A stretch of DNA of 64,000 nt from Xanthobacter tagetidis (GCF_003667445.1 NZ_RCTF01000005.1:186001-250000), one strand, 5' to 3'. Positions 23,831 through 33,545 are shown, counted from the stretch's first letter. The notes: a model not told the origin generated them from the letters alone. Numbers and translations: made by a program.

Positions 23831-26554
23831 ATGCCGCCCACCCCCGAGGAGCGTCCCGCGCCCGAAGCCTTCCTGGAGGCGGCGCGGACGGAGGATCGCG
23901 GCCGCGGCGGGCCGGGGCGCCTGAAGGTGTTCCTCGGCGCCTCGCCCGGCGTCGGCAAGACCTTCGCCATGCTGGAGGAGGCGCGCGCGCGCCAGCTCGC
24001 CGGCGTGGACGTGGTGGTGGCGCTGGTGGAGACGCACGGCCGCGCCGAGACCGCCGCGCTCCTGCGCACGCTGGAGCAGCTGCCGCGCCGCGCGGTGGAC
24101 TACCGCGGCCAGAGCCTGAGCGAACTGGACCTCGACGCGCTGCTCGCGCGCCGGCCGACGCTCGCCCTCATCGACGAGCTGGCCCACACCAACGCCCCCG
24201 GCTCGCGCCACCCCAAGCGCTGGCAGGACGTGCTGGAGGTGCTGGACGCCGGCATCGACGTGACCACCACCCTCAACATCCAGCACATCGAGAGCCTCAA
24301 CGACATCGTCTCGCGCATCACCGGCGTGCGGGTCGCCGAGACGGTGCCGGACCATGTGCTCCAGCGCGCCGACGACATCGAGCTGATCGACCTGCCGCCC
24401 GAGGAGCTCATCAAGCGCCTCAAGGACGGCAAGGTCTATGTGCCGCAGCAGGTGGGCCGCGCGCTGGAGAACTTCTTCTCCAAGGGCAACCTCACGGCGT
24501 TGCGCGAACTCGCGCTGCGCACGGCGGCGAGCCGGGTGGACGCGGAAATGCTCGCCTACATGCGGGCCAATGCCGTGCCGGGGCCGTGGCCCACGGAGGA
24601 GCGCCTGCTGGTCTGCGTCAACGAGGCGCCGGTGGCCAAGGCGCTGGTCCGGGCCGGGCGGCGAATGGCGGACCGCGCCCGCATCCCGTGGATCGTCGCC
24701 ACCGTCCTGACCCCGCGCCACGAGACGCTGCCGCCGCAGGCCCGCGCCGCGACCAAGGAGGCGCTGCGCCTCGCCGAGACGCTGGGGGCGGAGAGCGTCA
24801 CGCTCCACGCGGACTCCGACGCGGTCGCCGAGCTGCTGCGCTTCGCCCGCAGCCGGAACGTGACCCGCGTGGTGATCGGCCGGCCGCGGACTCACGGCAC
24901 GTGGTGGCGCAAGCTCGCCGGCCTCCTGCGCGAGCCGGTGGCCGACCGCCTGCTGGATGCGGCCACCGACTTTGAGGTGACGGTCGTCACCGCCCACGGC
25001 CCGCCCGACCGTCCCGGCCGGGCGCGCTGGCCTGCGGTGCGGCCGGAGTGGCGCGGCTATGTGGCGGCGGCGGGGGCCATCGCTCTGGCGAGCCTGATCG
25101 CCTGGCCGATCGGCGTGTGGGATGCGATCCCCGGCGGGGCGATCTCCGCCATCTATCTCACCGCGGTGCTGGTGGTGGGCGCGAACTTCGGCCTCGGCGC
25201 CTCGCTGGTGGCCACCGCGCTCGGCTCCATGGCCTACAATTTCCTCTATACGGCGCCGTACTACACCCTCGCCGTGAGCAGTCCCGAGGATGTGGTCTCC
25301 ATCCTGGTCTTCCTGGTGGGCGCGGTGTTCACCGGAACGCTCGCCGGCCGCCTCAAGGCGCAGGTGGAGAGCGTGCGGGCGGCCCAGCGGCGCACCGAGA
25401 CGCTCTACGACTTCGCCCGCAAGATCGCCTCCGCCGGCAATGCCGACGACGTGCTGTGGGCCGGCGCCTACCATATCGCGGCGACGCTCGACTGCCGCTC
25501 GCTGATCCTGATGCCCGCCCCGTCCGGGGCGCTGGAGCAGGTGCAGGGCCATCCCTCGATCGAGGACCTCGACGCGCGCGCCGAGGGTGCGGCGCGATGG
25601 GCCTTCGAGCGCAACGAGCCGGCCGGATCCGGAACCGCCACCCTGCCCATGAGCGAGTGGCTGTTCGTGCCGCTCGCCGCGGGAGAACGGCCGCTGGGCG
25701 TGATCGGCGTGCGGTTCCGCGACCGCACGCGCAGCCTCGATCCCGAGACCCGCCGGCTCCTGCTCGCGGTGGAGGACCAGGTGGCGGTGGCGGTGGAGCG
25801 GGTGCGCCTTGGCGAGGAACTGGCGGACGCGCGGGTCTCGGCCGAAAGCGAGCGCCTGCGGGGCGCGCTGCTCAATTCCGTGAGCCACGATCTGCGCACC
25901 CCGCTCGCCACCGTCATCGGCGCCCTTTCCTCGCTCGCCGAGGATGCGGACGGGCTCGATGCCGAAGACCGCCGCGCACTACTCGGCACCGCCCTCGACG
26001 AGGCGCGCCGGCTCGACCGCTATGTGCAGAACCTGCTCGACATGACCCGGCTCGGCCATGGCGTGCTGCGCCCCAAGCGGGCGCCGGTGGAGCTTGCGGA
26101 GATCGTCGGCCGCGTGCGCGCCGACCTCGCCCGCATCCTCGCCGGCCACCGGCTGGAGACGGCGATCCCCCGCACTTTGCCCATGCTGGACGTGGACCCG
26201 GTGCTGATCGGCCAGGCGCTGACCAACGTGATCGAGAACGCTGCGAAATACGCGCCGCCGGGCACCGCCATCACCATCACCGCGCGGGCCGAGGGGCCGG
26301 ATGCGCTGGTGTTCGTCAGCGATGCGGGGCCGGGCATTCCCGGCACCGAGCGCGAGAAGGTGTTCGACCTGTTCCACCGCGTCACCCAGGGCGACGCGCG
26401 GCCCGCTGGGACCGGGCTCGGCCTTGCCATCGTGCGCGGGCTGGTGGAGGCTCACGGCGGCTCGGCCAGCGCGCAGGAGGGGCCAGGCGGGCAGGGCGCG
26501 ACCATCGTGCTGCGGCTGCCCTTGGCGGCTGCGCCCATCGATGACGGAACATGA
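23831..26554 (+). CDS. kdpD: KdpD, K+-responsive sensor histidine kinase
   Basis: A 907-residue kinase. The N-terminal KdpD domain has Walker A GASPGVGKTFAML near residues 36-48 and the DELAHTN motif. A universal-stress-type domain follows (RLLVCVNEAPVAKALV), then four closely spaced membrane spans (about residues 405-510), a GAF-like segment, and HisKA with the phosphorylated His at residue 686 (SHDLRTPLATV). The ATPase domain has NVIENAAKYAPP and SDAGPGIPG. It phosphorylates KdpE at low K+. KdpE starts inside its stop codon. Confidence 0.96.
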   Translation: MPPTPEERPAPEAFLEAARTEDRGRGGPGRLKVFLGASPGVGKTFAMLEEARARQLAGVDVVVALVETHGRAETAALLRTLEQLPRRAVDYRGQSLSELDLDALLARRPTLALIDELAHTNAPGSRHPKRWQDVLEVLDAGIDVTTTLNIQHIESLNDIVSRITGVRVAETVPDHVLQRADDIELIDLPPEELIKRLKDGKVYVPQQVGRALENFFSKGNLTALRELALRTAASRVDAEMLAYMRANAVPGPWPTEERLLVCVNEAPVAKALVRAGRRMADRARIPWIVATVLTPRHETLPPQARAATKEALRLAETLGAESVTLHADSDAVAELLRFARSRNVTRVVIGRPRTHGTWWRKLAGLLREPVADRLLDAATDFEVTVVTAHGPPDRPGRARWPAVRPEWRGYVAAAGAIALASLIAWPIGVWDAIPGGAISAIYLTAVLVVGANFGLGASLVATALGSMAYNFLYTAPYYTLAVSSPEDVVSILVFLVGAVFTGTLAGRLKAQVESVRAAQRRTETLYDFARKIASAGNADDVLWAGAYHIAATLDCRSLILMPAPSGALEQVQGHPSIEDLDARAEGAARWAFERNEPAGSGTATLPMSEWLFVPLAAGERPLGVIGVRFRDRTRSLDPETRRLLLAVEDQVAVAVERVRLGEELADARVSAESERLRGALLNSVSHDLRTPLATVIGALSSLAEDADGLDAEDRRALLGTALDEARRLDRYVQNLLDMTRLGHGVLRPKRAPVELAEIVGRVRADLARILAGHRLETAIPRTLPMLDVDPVLIGQALTNVIENAAKYAPPGTAITITARAEGPDALVFVSDAGPGIPGTEREKVFDLFHRVTQGDARPAGTGLGLAIVRGLVEAHGGSASAQEGPGGQGATIVLRLPLAAAPIDDGT

Positions 26555-27252
26555 CCGAGCCTGCCGCATCCCCCGCCCGCATCCTGGTCGTCGAGGACGA
26601 CGCGCCGATCCGCCGCTTCCTGAAGATCGCGCTCGGCTCGGGCGGCTATGAGGTCGCTGAGGCGGAGCGCGGGCGGCAGGGCATCGAGCTCGCCGCCACC
26701 TCGGCGCCGGACTGCGTGGTGCTCGACCTCGGCCTGCCGGACATGGACGGAAAGGCGGTGATCGCCGCCATCCGGGAATGGTCGCGCGTGCCCATCCTGG
26801 TGCTCTCGGTGCGCGACCAGGAGACCGAGAAGATCGCCGCGCTGGACGCGGGCGCCGACGACTACGTCACCAAGCCGTTTTCGGTCGGCGAGCTGCTCGC
26901 GCGCCTGCGGGCGCTCCTGCGCGCCCGGCTCGATCGCGCCGCCGAGCCCGCCGAGCAGGCCGTGGGTGCCCTGGTCGTCAATTTCGCGAGCCGCACGGTG
27001 CGGGTGGACCAGCGCGAGGTGAAGCTCACCCGCAAGGAGTTCGACGTTCTGGCGCTGCTGGCGCGCCATCCCGGCAGGCTGGTCGCCCATGGCCAGTTCC
27101 TCGCCACCGTCTGGGGTCCGGCCCACATGGATGACACCCACTATTTGCGCATCGCCATCGGCCACATCCGCGAGAAGCTGGGCGACGATGCAGCCGACCC
27201 GCGCTTCATCATCACCGAGCCCGGCGTGGGATACCGGCTGCGGGAGGGGTGA
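26551..27252 (+). CDS. kdpE: KdpE, OmpR-type response regulator
   Basis: A 233-residue regulator. The receiver domain has the acidic pair ED at residues 15-17, the phosphorylated Asp at 59 (VVLDLGLPD) and Lys in YVTKPF. The C-terminal winged helix (LTRKEFDVLALLARHPGRLV, then THYLRIAIGHIREKLG) is of OmpR/PhoB type. The ATGA overlap with kdpD indicates coupled translation. It should activate the kdp promoter upstream of 19268. Confidence 0.96.
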   Translation: MTEPAASPARILVVEDDAPIRRFLKIALGSGGYEVAEAERGRQGIELAATSAPDCVVLDLGLPDMDGKAVIAAIREWSRVPILVLSVRDQETEKIAALDAGADDYVTKPFSVGELLARLRALLRARLDRAAEPAEQAVGALVVNFASRTVRVDQREVKLTRKEFDVLALLARHPGRLVAHGQFLATVWGPAHMDDTHYLRIAIGHIREKLGDDAADPRFIITEPGVGYRLREG

Positions 27253-27316
27253 CGCGGCGAAGGCCGGACGCGGAGCGGCGGCGCCAGCGGCGGCGCCGCG
27301 CACACGCGATCCGGCC

Positions 27317-28942
27317 TCAGCGGGCATCCTCCAGGATCATCCGCGCGCCCTTCTCGGCGATCATCACGGTGGGCGAATTGGTGTTGCCGGAGGTGATGGT
27401 GGGCATCACCGAGGCGTCCACCACGCGAAGGCCCGGCACGCCGATCACCCTGAGGCGCGCGTCCACCACCGCCATGGGGTCGCTCTCAAGGCCCATCTTG
27501 GCGGTGCCGACCGGGTGGAAGATGGTGGTGCCCACGTCGCCCGCCGCGCGGCGCAGGGCCGCCTCGTCGGCATCCGCGATCTGAAGCCCCGGCACCGTCT
27601 CCTGCGGCCGGAACGGCGCCAGCGCCGGGCGGCCGACGATGCGCCGCGCGATGCGCAGCGACTGGGCCGCCACCCGCTGGTCCTCCTCGGCCGAGAGATA
27701 GGCCGGGGCGATGGCCGGAGCGGCGGCAAAGTCCGGGCTCTTCAGGCGCAGCGTGCCGCGCGAGGCCGGGCGCAGGTTGCACACGCTCATGGTGAAGGCG
27801 GGATAGCGGTGCAGCGGATCGCCGAACTTGTCGAGCGAGAGCGGCTGAACGTGGAATTCGAGGTCGGCGCGCTCCTTGTCGGGGAACGACTTGGTGAACA
27901 GGCCGAGCTGGGAGGGCGCCATGGTGAGCGGCCCGCGCCGGCGCAGGGCGAAGTCGAGCCCCATGCCCATCTTGCCGAACACCGAGTGGTAGCGCTCGTT
28001 CAGCGTGCCGACGCCCGTCACCTTGAACACCGTGCGCAATTGCAGGTGGTCCTGGAGATTGGCGCCGACGCCGGGCATGTCGCGCGCCGCCGCGATCCCC
28101 ATCTCGGCGAGGTGCGCCGCCGGGCCGAGCCCCGAGAGCATGAGAAGCTGCGGCGAGCCGACGGCGCCGGCGGCCAGGATCACCTCGCGCCGGGCCTCGA
28201 TGCGCCGCGCGCCGTCCTTGGTGCGCACCAGCACGCCGGCGGCGCGGCCGTCCTCCAGGATCACCTTCTCCACATGGCCGGCGGTGACGAGATCGAGATT
28301 GGGGCGCGAGAGAACGGGCTTGAGGAAGCCGCGCGCGGTGCTCCAGCGCAGGCCGGTCTTCTGGTTCACGTGGAAATAGCACGAGCCGGTATTGTCGCCG
28401 GTGTTGAAGTCGGCAATGGGCGGAATGCCGTCCTCGGCGGCCGCCTGGCGCACCGCGTCCAGCAGCGGCCAGGTGACGCGCGGGAATTCCACGTGCCATT
28501 CCCCGCCTTTGGCGTGGAACGGGTTCGGCCCGAGGAAGTGGTCCTCGTGGGCCTTGAACAGCGGCAACACGTCGTCCCAGCCCCAGCCTTCCAGGCCCAG
28601 CTGGCGCCAGTGGTCGTAGTCGCCCGCCTGGCCGCGCATGTAGATCATGGCGTTGATGGCCGAGGACCCGCCGATCACCTTGCCGCGCGGATAGGAGAGC
28701 TGCCGGCCGTTGAGGCCCGGCTCCGGCTCGGTCTTAAAGCACCAGTCGGCGCGCGGATTGCCGATGGCGAACAGGTAGCCCACCGGGATGTGGAACCACA
28801 CCCAATTGTCCCGCCCGCCCGCCTCGATGATGCAGACGCGCACGTTCGGATCCTTGGACAGGCGGTTGGCGAGCACGCAGCCGGCGGAGCCCGCACCGAC
28901 GATCACATAGTCATAAGGCTGCGTGACATCCGCCTCGGCCAT
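27317..28942 (-). CDS. GMC-family FAD-dependent oxidoreductase (choline/alcohol dehydrogenase-like)
   Basis: A start at the ATG in 28940-28942 (MAEADVTQPYDYVIVGAGSA) gives 541 residues and puts the FAD-binding GAGSAGCVLA motif near residue 14. The GMC signature KVIGGSSAINAMIYMRGQ is near residue 78. The C-terminal FHPVGTAKMG, followed by VIGVPGLRVVDASVMPTITS and NTNSPTVMIAEKGA, carries the catalytic His and Asn. The family includes choline dehydrogenase and alcohol dehydrogenases; no betaine genes are next to it, so I do not use betA. It is convergent with kdpE. Confidence 0.92.
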   Translation of the reverse strand: MAEADVTQPYDYVIVGAGSAGCVLANRLSKDPNVRVCIIEAGGRDNWVWFHIPVGYLFAIGNPRADWCFKTEPEPGLNGRQLSYPRGKVIGGSSAINAMIYMRGQAGDYDHWRQLGLEGWGWDDVLPLFKAHEDHFLGPNPFHAKGGEWHVEFPRVTWPLLDAVRQAAAEDGIPPIADFNTGDNTGSCYFHVNQKTGLRWSTARGFLKPVLSRPNLDLVTAGHVEKVILEDGRAAGVLVRTKDGARRIEARREVILAAGAVGSPQLLMLSGLGPAAHLAEMGIAAARDMPGVGANLQDHLQLRTVFKVTGVGTLNERYHSVFGKMGMGLDFALRRRGPLTMAPSQLGLFTKSFPDKERADLEFHVQPLSLDKFGDPLHRYPAFTMSVCNLRPASRGTLRLKSPDFAAAPAIAPAYLSAEEDQRVAAQSLRIARRIVGRPALAPFRPQETVPGLQIADADEAALRRAAGDVGTTIFHPVGTAKMGLESDPMAVVDARLRVIGVPGLRVVDASVMPTITSGNTNSPTVMIAEKGARMILEDAR

Positions 28943-29085
28943 GGGTCCCCTCCCCGCTCTTGCTTGGCCGGACTGTGGCGCGCCCCGCCGCGGGCGGCAA
29001 GGGGAAGCGGCGGCGCCGGCATGCAGGCGAGATAGGGCCGAGGCGGGCTGCTTGTCGATGCGCCATTGGGCGCAAAGGCGGCGGA

Positions 29086-29454
29086 TCAGGCCGCGAGGTC
29101 GTAGGGCCGGATGAGAAGCTCGGCGGGGATGTGCCAGGCCCGGTTCAGCTTCCACACCATCTCCAGCGTGAGCGCGCGCCTGCGGTTCAGGATTTCCGAA
29201 GCGCGCGAAGCCGAGCCGAAAATCCGCGCGAGGTCCGACTGGCCCTCGCCCCTCTGCTCCATCACGAAGCGGATGATCTCGACGGGATCGCCCGCGGCAA
29301 CCGGCCAGCGTTCCTCCTCGCAGCGCTCCACCAGGGTCGCGAGAATGTCGAGCCGGTCCGCCTCCGGCGATCCCGGCGCCGCATCGAGAAGGCGCTCGAT
29401 CTCCACCAGCGCTTCGGCATGGTCGGCTTCGGAGCGGATGGGCCGGATGTCCAT
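29086..29454 (-). CDS. HigA-type antitoxin-like HTH protein without visible toxin
   Basis: A 122-residue protein with an N-terminal helical region (HAEALVEIERLLDA) and a C-terminal HTH (GQSDLARIFGSASRASEIL, then NRRRALTLEMVWKLNRAWHIPAELLI). This resembles the HigA group of antitoxins. HigB toxins normally lie immediately beside HigA, but the flanking genes here are a GntR regulator (64 bp upstream) and a GMC oxidoreductase downstream, and the gaps are too short for HigB. It may be an orphan regulator. Confidence 0.75.
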   Translation of the reverse strand: MDIRPIRSEADHAEALVEIERLLDAAPGSPEADRLDILATLVERCEEERWPVAAGDPVEIIRFVMEQRGEGQSDLARIFGSASRASEILNRRRALTLEMVWKLNRAWHIPAELLIRPYDLAA

Positions 29455-29517
29455 GGCAGCGTCCTCAGTTCCCAGATTGGGAAATTTGTAATCCAGTCAG
29501 CCGCAGGGCCTCGCCTC

Positions 29518-30168
29518 TCACGCCTCCTCCAGCGCTGCGAGCAGCGACATGAAGCGCTCGCCCTGGACCAGCACATGGGCGCGCAGGCGCTCGGCGGCGG
29601 TCGCGCCGTCGCCGGCGAAGAGGGCCTCCAGGATCGCCTCATGCTCGGCGAAGGAGGCATCCATGCGGCGCGGCACCTTCAGCTGGAGCCGGCGATAGGG
29701 CTGGAGCGCGCGCTGCAGGCGCAGCGCCTCCGCGCCGAGAACGCGGTTGCCGGTGGCGGCGTAGATGGCGGCGTGGAAGACGGCGTTGGCCGGGTAGTAG
29801 GCGGCATCGTCGCCGGCGGCCACCGCCTCGCGGCATTCGGCATGGGCCGCGGCGATGGCGGCGCGGTCGGCCGCGCTCATGCGGGCGGCGGCAAGGCGGG
29901 CACAGGAGGCCTCGATCTCCGCCATCAGCTCGAAGGATTCCACCAGCTCGCGCGGGCCGAGCAGCGTCACATGGGCGCCGCGGCGCGGCCGGATGTCCAC
30001 TAGGCCGGAGGCCGAAAGCTGGATCAGCGCTTCCCGGATCGGCGTGCGCGAGACGCCGAAGCGCTCGGCGAGGCTTACCTCGTCCAGCCGCTGTCCGGGC
30101 CGCAGGCGGCCGGCGACGATATCGTCCTCCAGCGCCTCCCGAAGCCGTGGTGTCTGCTCTCCGCGCAC
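29518..30168 (-). CDS. GntR family FCD regulator, probable malonate regulator (MatR-like)
   Basis: A GTG at 30166-30168 preceded by GGGAGG gives 216 residues; longer in-frame starts lack a ribosome site. The winged HTH (LREALEDDIVAGRLRPGQRL, then LAERFGVSRTPIREALIQL and RPRRGAHV) precedes an FCD domain (NAVFHAAIY, EHEAILEAL). It is divergent from malonyl-CoA decarboxylase, as MatR is in rhizobial mat operons. A palindrome resembling the reported MatR site lies in the shared promoter. Confidence 0.85.
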   Translation of the reverse strand: MRGEQTPRLREALEDDIVAGRLRPGQRLDEVSLAERFGVSRTPIREALIQLSASGLVDIRPRRGAHVTLLGPRELVESFELMAEIEASCARLAAARMSAADRAAIAAAHAECREAVAAGDDAAYYPANAVFHAAIYAATGNRVLGAEALRLQRALQPYRRLQLKVPRRMDASFAEHEAILEALFAGDGATAAERLRAHVLVQGERFMSLLAALEEA

Positions 30169-30225
30169 CGTCGCCTCCCTGGAACGAAGGGAAAGAGATG
30201 CCCATAAAAAATGCAAGAGCAAAAA

Positions 30226-30239
30226 ATCTGTATACATGA
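30226..30239. promoter_or_regulatory. Candidate MatR operator ATCTGTATACATGA
   Basis: TGTATACA (30229-30236) is a perfect palindrome inside the 14-mer. From memory, the MatR site of Rhizobium leguminosarum bv. trifolii is TCTTGTATACACGA, which shares the TGTATACA core and the final GA. The site is immediately upstream of a TTGACA -35-like hexamer (30243-30248). With a start point near 30278 its centre would be about 45 bp upstream. Confidence 0.55.
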
Positions 30240-30242
30240 AGA

Positions 30243-30271
30243 TTGACAGCGCATGCAGACCGCGGCTTGAT
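30243..30271 (+). promoter_or_regulatory. Possible mat operon promoter
   Basis: A perfect TTGACA at 30243-30248 is followed after 17 bases by CTTGAT, a poor -10. A regulator-dependent promoter would fit, given the palindrome immediately upstream. The remaining 230 bases to matA contain no supported gene. Confidence 0.35.
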
Positions 30272-30504
30272 GGATGGGACACGCGATCACAGGTCCGTCA
30301 TGCGCTCACCGTTCACCATCATGAGGACGAGGCAGATGTGGCCGGCGGCAGCCTCCGGCGCGGCCGGCGGACCGCACGAGCGCCGCCGCCGCCCCACTGG
30401 GTCACCCATCGGGTCCCTTGCCATCGCCGCCCATCCCCTGTCCCATGCGTCTCGCGCGGGCGTTCGGAATGCCCCGGCGGGAGCGCGGCCATGAGAGCAC
30501 GGCC

Positions 30505-31875
30505 ATGAACGCGAACACCTCCTTTTTCGGTGACCTGCTCACCTCCATCGCCGACCGCGGCCGCGCGCTGCTGGACCGCAACAGCCGCGTGAGCGGCGCC
30601 ACCAAGGCGGCGACCCTGGTCGAGCGCTGCGAGGACCTGCTCTCGGGCAAGGGCGAGGCCTCCGGCGTCGCGCTCGCCACCGACATCCTCGACCGCTACG
30701 GCCGCATGAAGACCGGCGAGCGCATCGCCTTCTTCGAGGGCCTGGCCGAGCAGTTCGGGCCGGATCGCGACCGCATCGAGAAGGCCATCGACAGCTTCCG
30801 CCGCACCGGCTCCGACGCCGCCGTCGCCGAACTCCACGCCGCCTCCGAGCCGCGCCGGCAGGAGCTGTTCCGGCGCTTCAACCTCGCCCCCCGCGCCACG
30901 CTCGCTCTGGTGCGCATGCGCGAGAACCTGATGGACGCCATGGCCCACCGGCGCGACCTCGCGAGCGTCGACCGGGACTTCGGCCACCTGTTCTCCTCGT
31001 GGTTCAACCGGGGGTTCCTCGTGCTGCGCCGCATCGACTGGTCCACGCCCGCGAGCGTGCTGGAGAAGATCATCCGCTACGAGGCGGTGCACGAAATCCG
31101 CGACTGGGCCGACCTGCGCGCCCGCGTCGACAGCCCGGACCGGCGCTGCTACGCCTTCTTCCATCCCGCCCTGGTGGACGAGCCGCTGATCTTCGTCGAG
31201 GTGGCCCTCATGAAGGAGCCGCCGGCCGCCATCGCGCCCATCCTCGACCAGAAGCGCGAGCACCTGGAGCCGGAGAAGGCCACCACCGCGGTGTTCTACT
31301 CCATCTCCAACTGCCAGCGCGGGCTCGGCGGCGTGTCGTTCGGCAACTTCCTCATCAAGCAGGTGGTGGAGGAAATCTCGCGCGAGATTCCCTCGCTCAC
31401 CACCTTCGTCACGCTCTCGCCGGTGCCCGGCTTTGGCGCCTGGCTGGAGGCCGAGCGCAAGCAGGACGACTCCCGCGCGCTCTCCCCCGCCGACAAGGAG
31501 GCGCTGAAGGCGCTCGACGATCCCGACTGGGCTCAGAACGAGGCGGTGCGCGCCGACATCACCCCGGCGCTCGGCGCGGCCGCGGCCTGCTATTTCCTGG
31601 TGGCCAAGACCAACAGGGGCAAGCCGGTGGACCCGGTGGCGCGCTTCCACCTCGGCAATGGCGCGCGGCTGGAGCGCATCAACCCCATGGGCGACCTCTC
31701 GCCCAAGGGCATCGCCCAGGCCGCCGGCCTGATGGTGAACTACCGCTACGTGCTGTCCGACATCGAGAAGAACCACGAGGCCTTCGCCGGCAAGGGCGAA
31801 GTAGTGGCGAGCCCGGCGGTGCGCAAACTGCTGCGCGCGGACACCGCGCCGCGCGCCCTCGTTCCCCTGCCCTGA
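30505..31875 (+). CDS. matA: Malonyl-CoA decarboxylase
   Basis: The ATG at 30505 gives 456 residues, the normal length. The helical N-terminal domain (residues 1-130) precedes the acetyltransferase-like catalytic domain (CYAFFHPALVDEPLIFVEVAL, cut here). Proposed catalytic residues are Ser305 in TLSPVPGF and His382 in FHLGNGARLERIN, matching the Ser/His pair known in human MCD. It converts malonyl-CoA to acetyl-CoA. With matB downstream and a TRAP transporter it forms a malonate-use operon. Confidence 0.93.
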   Translation: MNANTSFFGDLLTSIADRGRALLDRNSRVSGATKAATLVERCEDLLSGKGEASGVALATDILDRYGRMKTGERIAFFEGLAEQFGPDRDRIEKAIDSFRRTGSDAAVAELHAASEPRRQELFRRFNLAPRATLALVRMRENLMDAMAHRRDLASVDRDFGHLFSSWFNRGFLVLRRIDWSTPASVLEKIIRYEAVHEIRDWADLRARVDSPDRRCYAFFHPALVDEPLIFVEVALMKEPPAAIAPILDQKREHLEPEKATTAVFYSISNCQRGLGGVSFGNFLIKQVVEEISREIPSLTTFVTLSPVPGFGAWLEAERKQDDSRALSPADKEALKALDDPDWAQNEAVRADITPALGAAAACYFLVAKTNRGKPVDPVARFHLGNGARLERINPMGDLSPKGIAQAAGLMVNYRYVLSDIEKNHEAFAGKGEVVASPAVRKLLRADTAPRALVPLP

Positions 31876-31887
31876 GACAAGAAGAAC

Positions 31888-33411
31888 ATGAGCAACCACC
31901 TTTTCGGCACCATCCGCGCCGCCATCCCTGACCCCGCCAAGCCCCTCGCCATGCATCCCGCCGGCGGAGCGGAGACCTATGGCGACGCGCTCGCGCTGTC
32001 GGCGCAGCTCGCCAACCTCCTCGTCGCGCGCGGCGTGAAGCCGGGCGACCGGGTGGCGGTGCAGGTGGAGAAGTCCTGGCCGGCCTTCGCGCTCTATCTC
32101 GCCGCGGTGCGCGCGGGCGCGGTCTACCTGCCGCTGAACACCGCCTACACGCTCAACGAGGTGGAATACTTCCTCTCCGACGCCGAGCCGACCGTGTTCG
32201 TCTGCCGCCCCGAGATCGCCGCCGATGCCAAGGCGCTGGCGCTGAAGCTGGGCGTCGCGGCGGTGGAGACGCTGGGCACGGACGGCAAGGGCTCGCTCAC
32301 GAAAGCCGCCGCCGCCTTGCCCGCGACGTTCGACGACGTGGCGCGCGGCCCGGAAGACCTCGCCGCCATCCTCTACACCTCCGGCACCACGGGCCGCGCC
32401 AAGGGCGCCATGCTCACGCACGACAACCTCCTGTCGAACGCGCTGACGCTGAAGGACTACTGGCGCTTCACGGCCGACGACGTGCTGATCCACGCCCTGC
32501 CGCTGTTCCACACCCACGGCCTGTTCGTGGCCTCCAACGTGGTGCTACTCGCCGGCGCCTCGATGATCTTCTGCCCCAAGTTCGACGCCAGGGAAGCGCT
32601 GACGCTCATGGGCAAGGGCGCCACCAGCCTCATGGGCGTGCCCACCTTCTACACCCGCCTCCTGGACCAGCCCGGCCTCACCAGGGAAGCGACGGCGCAC
32701 ATGCGCCTGTTCGTCTCCGGCTCCGCGCCGCTGCTCGCCGAGACCCACCGCGCCTTCGCTGAGCGCACCGGCAAGGCGATCCTCGAACGCTACGGCATGA
32801 CCGAGACCGGCATGAACACCTCCAACCCCTATGACGGCGAGCGGATCGCCGGCACGGTGGGCTTCCCCCTGCCGGGCGTGGACATCCGCGTCACCGATCC
32901 GGAGACCGGCGCGGTGCTCGGCGCCGACGCCATCGGCATGATCGAGGTGAAGGGCCCGAACGTGTTCAAGGGCTACTGGCGCATGCCGGAGAAGACCGCG
33001 AGCGAGTTCCACGACGGCTTCTTCATCACCGGCGACCTCGGCAAGGTGGACGGCGCCGGCTACGTGCACATTGTCGGCCGCGGCAAGGACCTCGTCATCA
33101 CCGGCGGCTTCAACGTCTACCCGAAGGAAGTGGAAGGCGAGATCGACGCCATCCCCGGCGTGCTGGAGAGCGCGGTGATCGGGCTGGCGCATCCGGACTT
33201 CGGCGAGGGCGTGACGGCCGTGGTGGTGCGCACCAAGGATGCGCGCCTCACCGAGGCCGACGTCCATGCCGCGCTGGAGAACCGGCTCGCCAAGTTCAAG
33301 CTGCCGAAGCGCGTGTTCTTCGTCGCCGAGCTGCCCCGCAACACCATGGGCAAGGTGCAGAAGAACATCCTGCGCGAGACCTACAAGGACACCTATCGTA
33401 ACGTAGCGTAG
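31888..33411 (+). CDS. matB: Malonyl-CoA synthetase (malonate-CoA ligase)
   Basis: A 507-residue ANL-superfamily ligase. P-loop YTSGTTGRAKGAML begins at Tyr163, the RYGMTETGMN motif is present, and the C-terminal catalytic Lys is residue 489 in NTMGKVQKN. The gene lies 12 bases after matA, the classic matAB order, which identifies the substrate as malonate or a substituted malonate. Its last codons and the next bases form a CGTAACGTA repeat. Confidence 0.92.
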   Translation: MSNHLFGTIRAAIPDPAKPLAMHPAGGAETYGDALALSAQLANLLVARGVKPGDRVAVQVEKSWPAFALYLAAVRAGAVYLPLNTAYTLNEVEYFLSDAEPTVFVCRPEIAADAKALALKLGVAAVETLGTDGKGSLTKAAAALPATFDDVARGPEDLAAILYTSGTTGRAKGAMLTHDNLLSNALTLKDYWRFTADDVLIHALPLFHTHGLFVASNVVLLAGASMIFCPKFDAREALTLMGKGATSLMGVPTFYTRLLDQPGLTREATAHMRLFVSGSAPLLAETHRAFAERTGKAILERYGMTETGMNTSNPYDGERIAGTVGFPLPGVDIRVTDPETGAVLGADAIGMIEVKGPNVFKGYWRMPEKTASEFHDGFFITGDLGKVDGAGYVHIVGRGKDLVITGGFNVYPKEVEGEIDAIPGVLESAVIGLAHPDFGEGVTAVVVRTKDARLTEADVHAALENRLAKFKLPKRVFFVAELPRNTMGKVQKNILRETYKDTYRNVA

Positions 33412-33420
33412 CGTAACGTA
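33397..33420. repeat. CGTAACGTA duplicated across the matB stop codon
   Basis: CGTAACGTA occurs at 33397-33405 and 33412-33420, separated by GCGTAG. The first copy codes for the last residues of MatB and the second is just outside. It looks like a local slippage expansion of a CGTA(A/G) unit. Confidence 0.7.
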
Positions 33421-33545
33421 AGACAAGCACTGCACAAGCAGGCCCTCCCCGCCAAGGGAGGGATGCCGACCGGGGCCAACCCCGGCGGCCCAGGGAGCAA
33501 CGTCTAACCGGCCGCCCAGGGCGCGGCCGCAGGGAGGAAGACCCA

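Noticed and set aside
20838..25888. Very long minus-strand frames (786 and 920 codons) opposite kdpB, kdpC and kdpD
   Set aside because: They mirror third-position G+C bias of the kdp genes and contain only low-complexity charged sequence.
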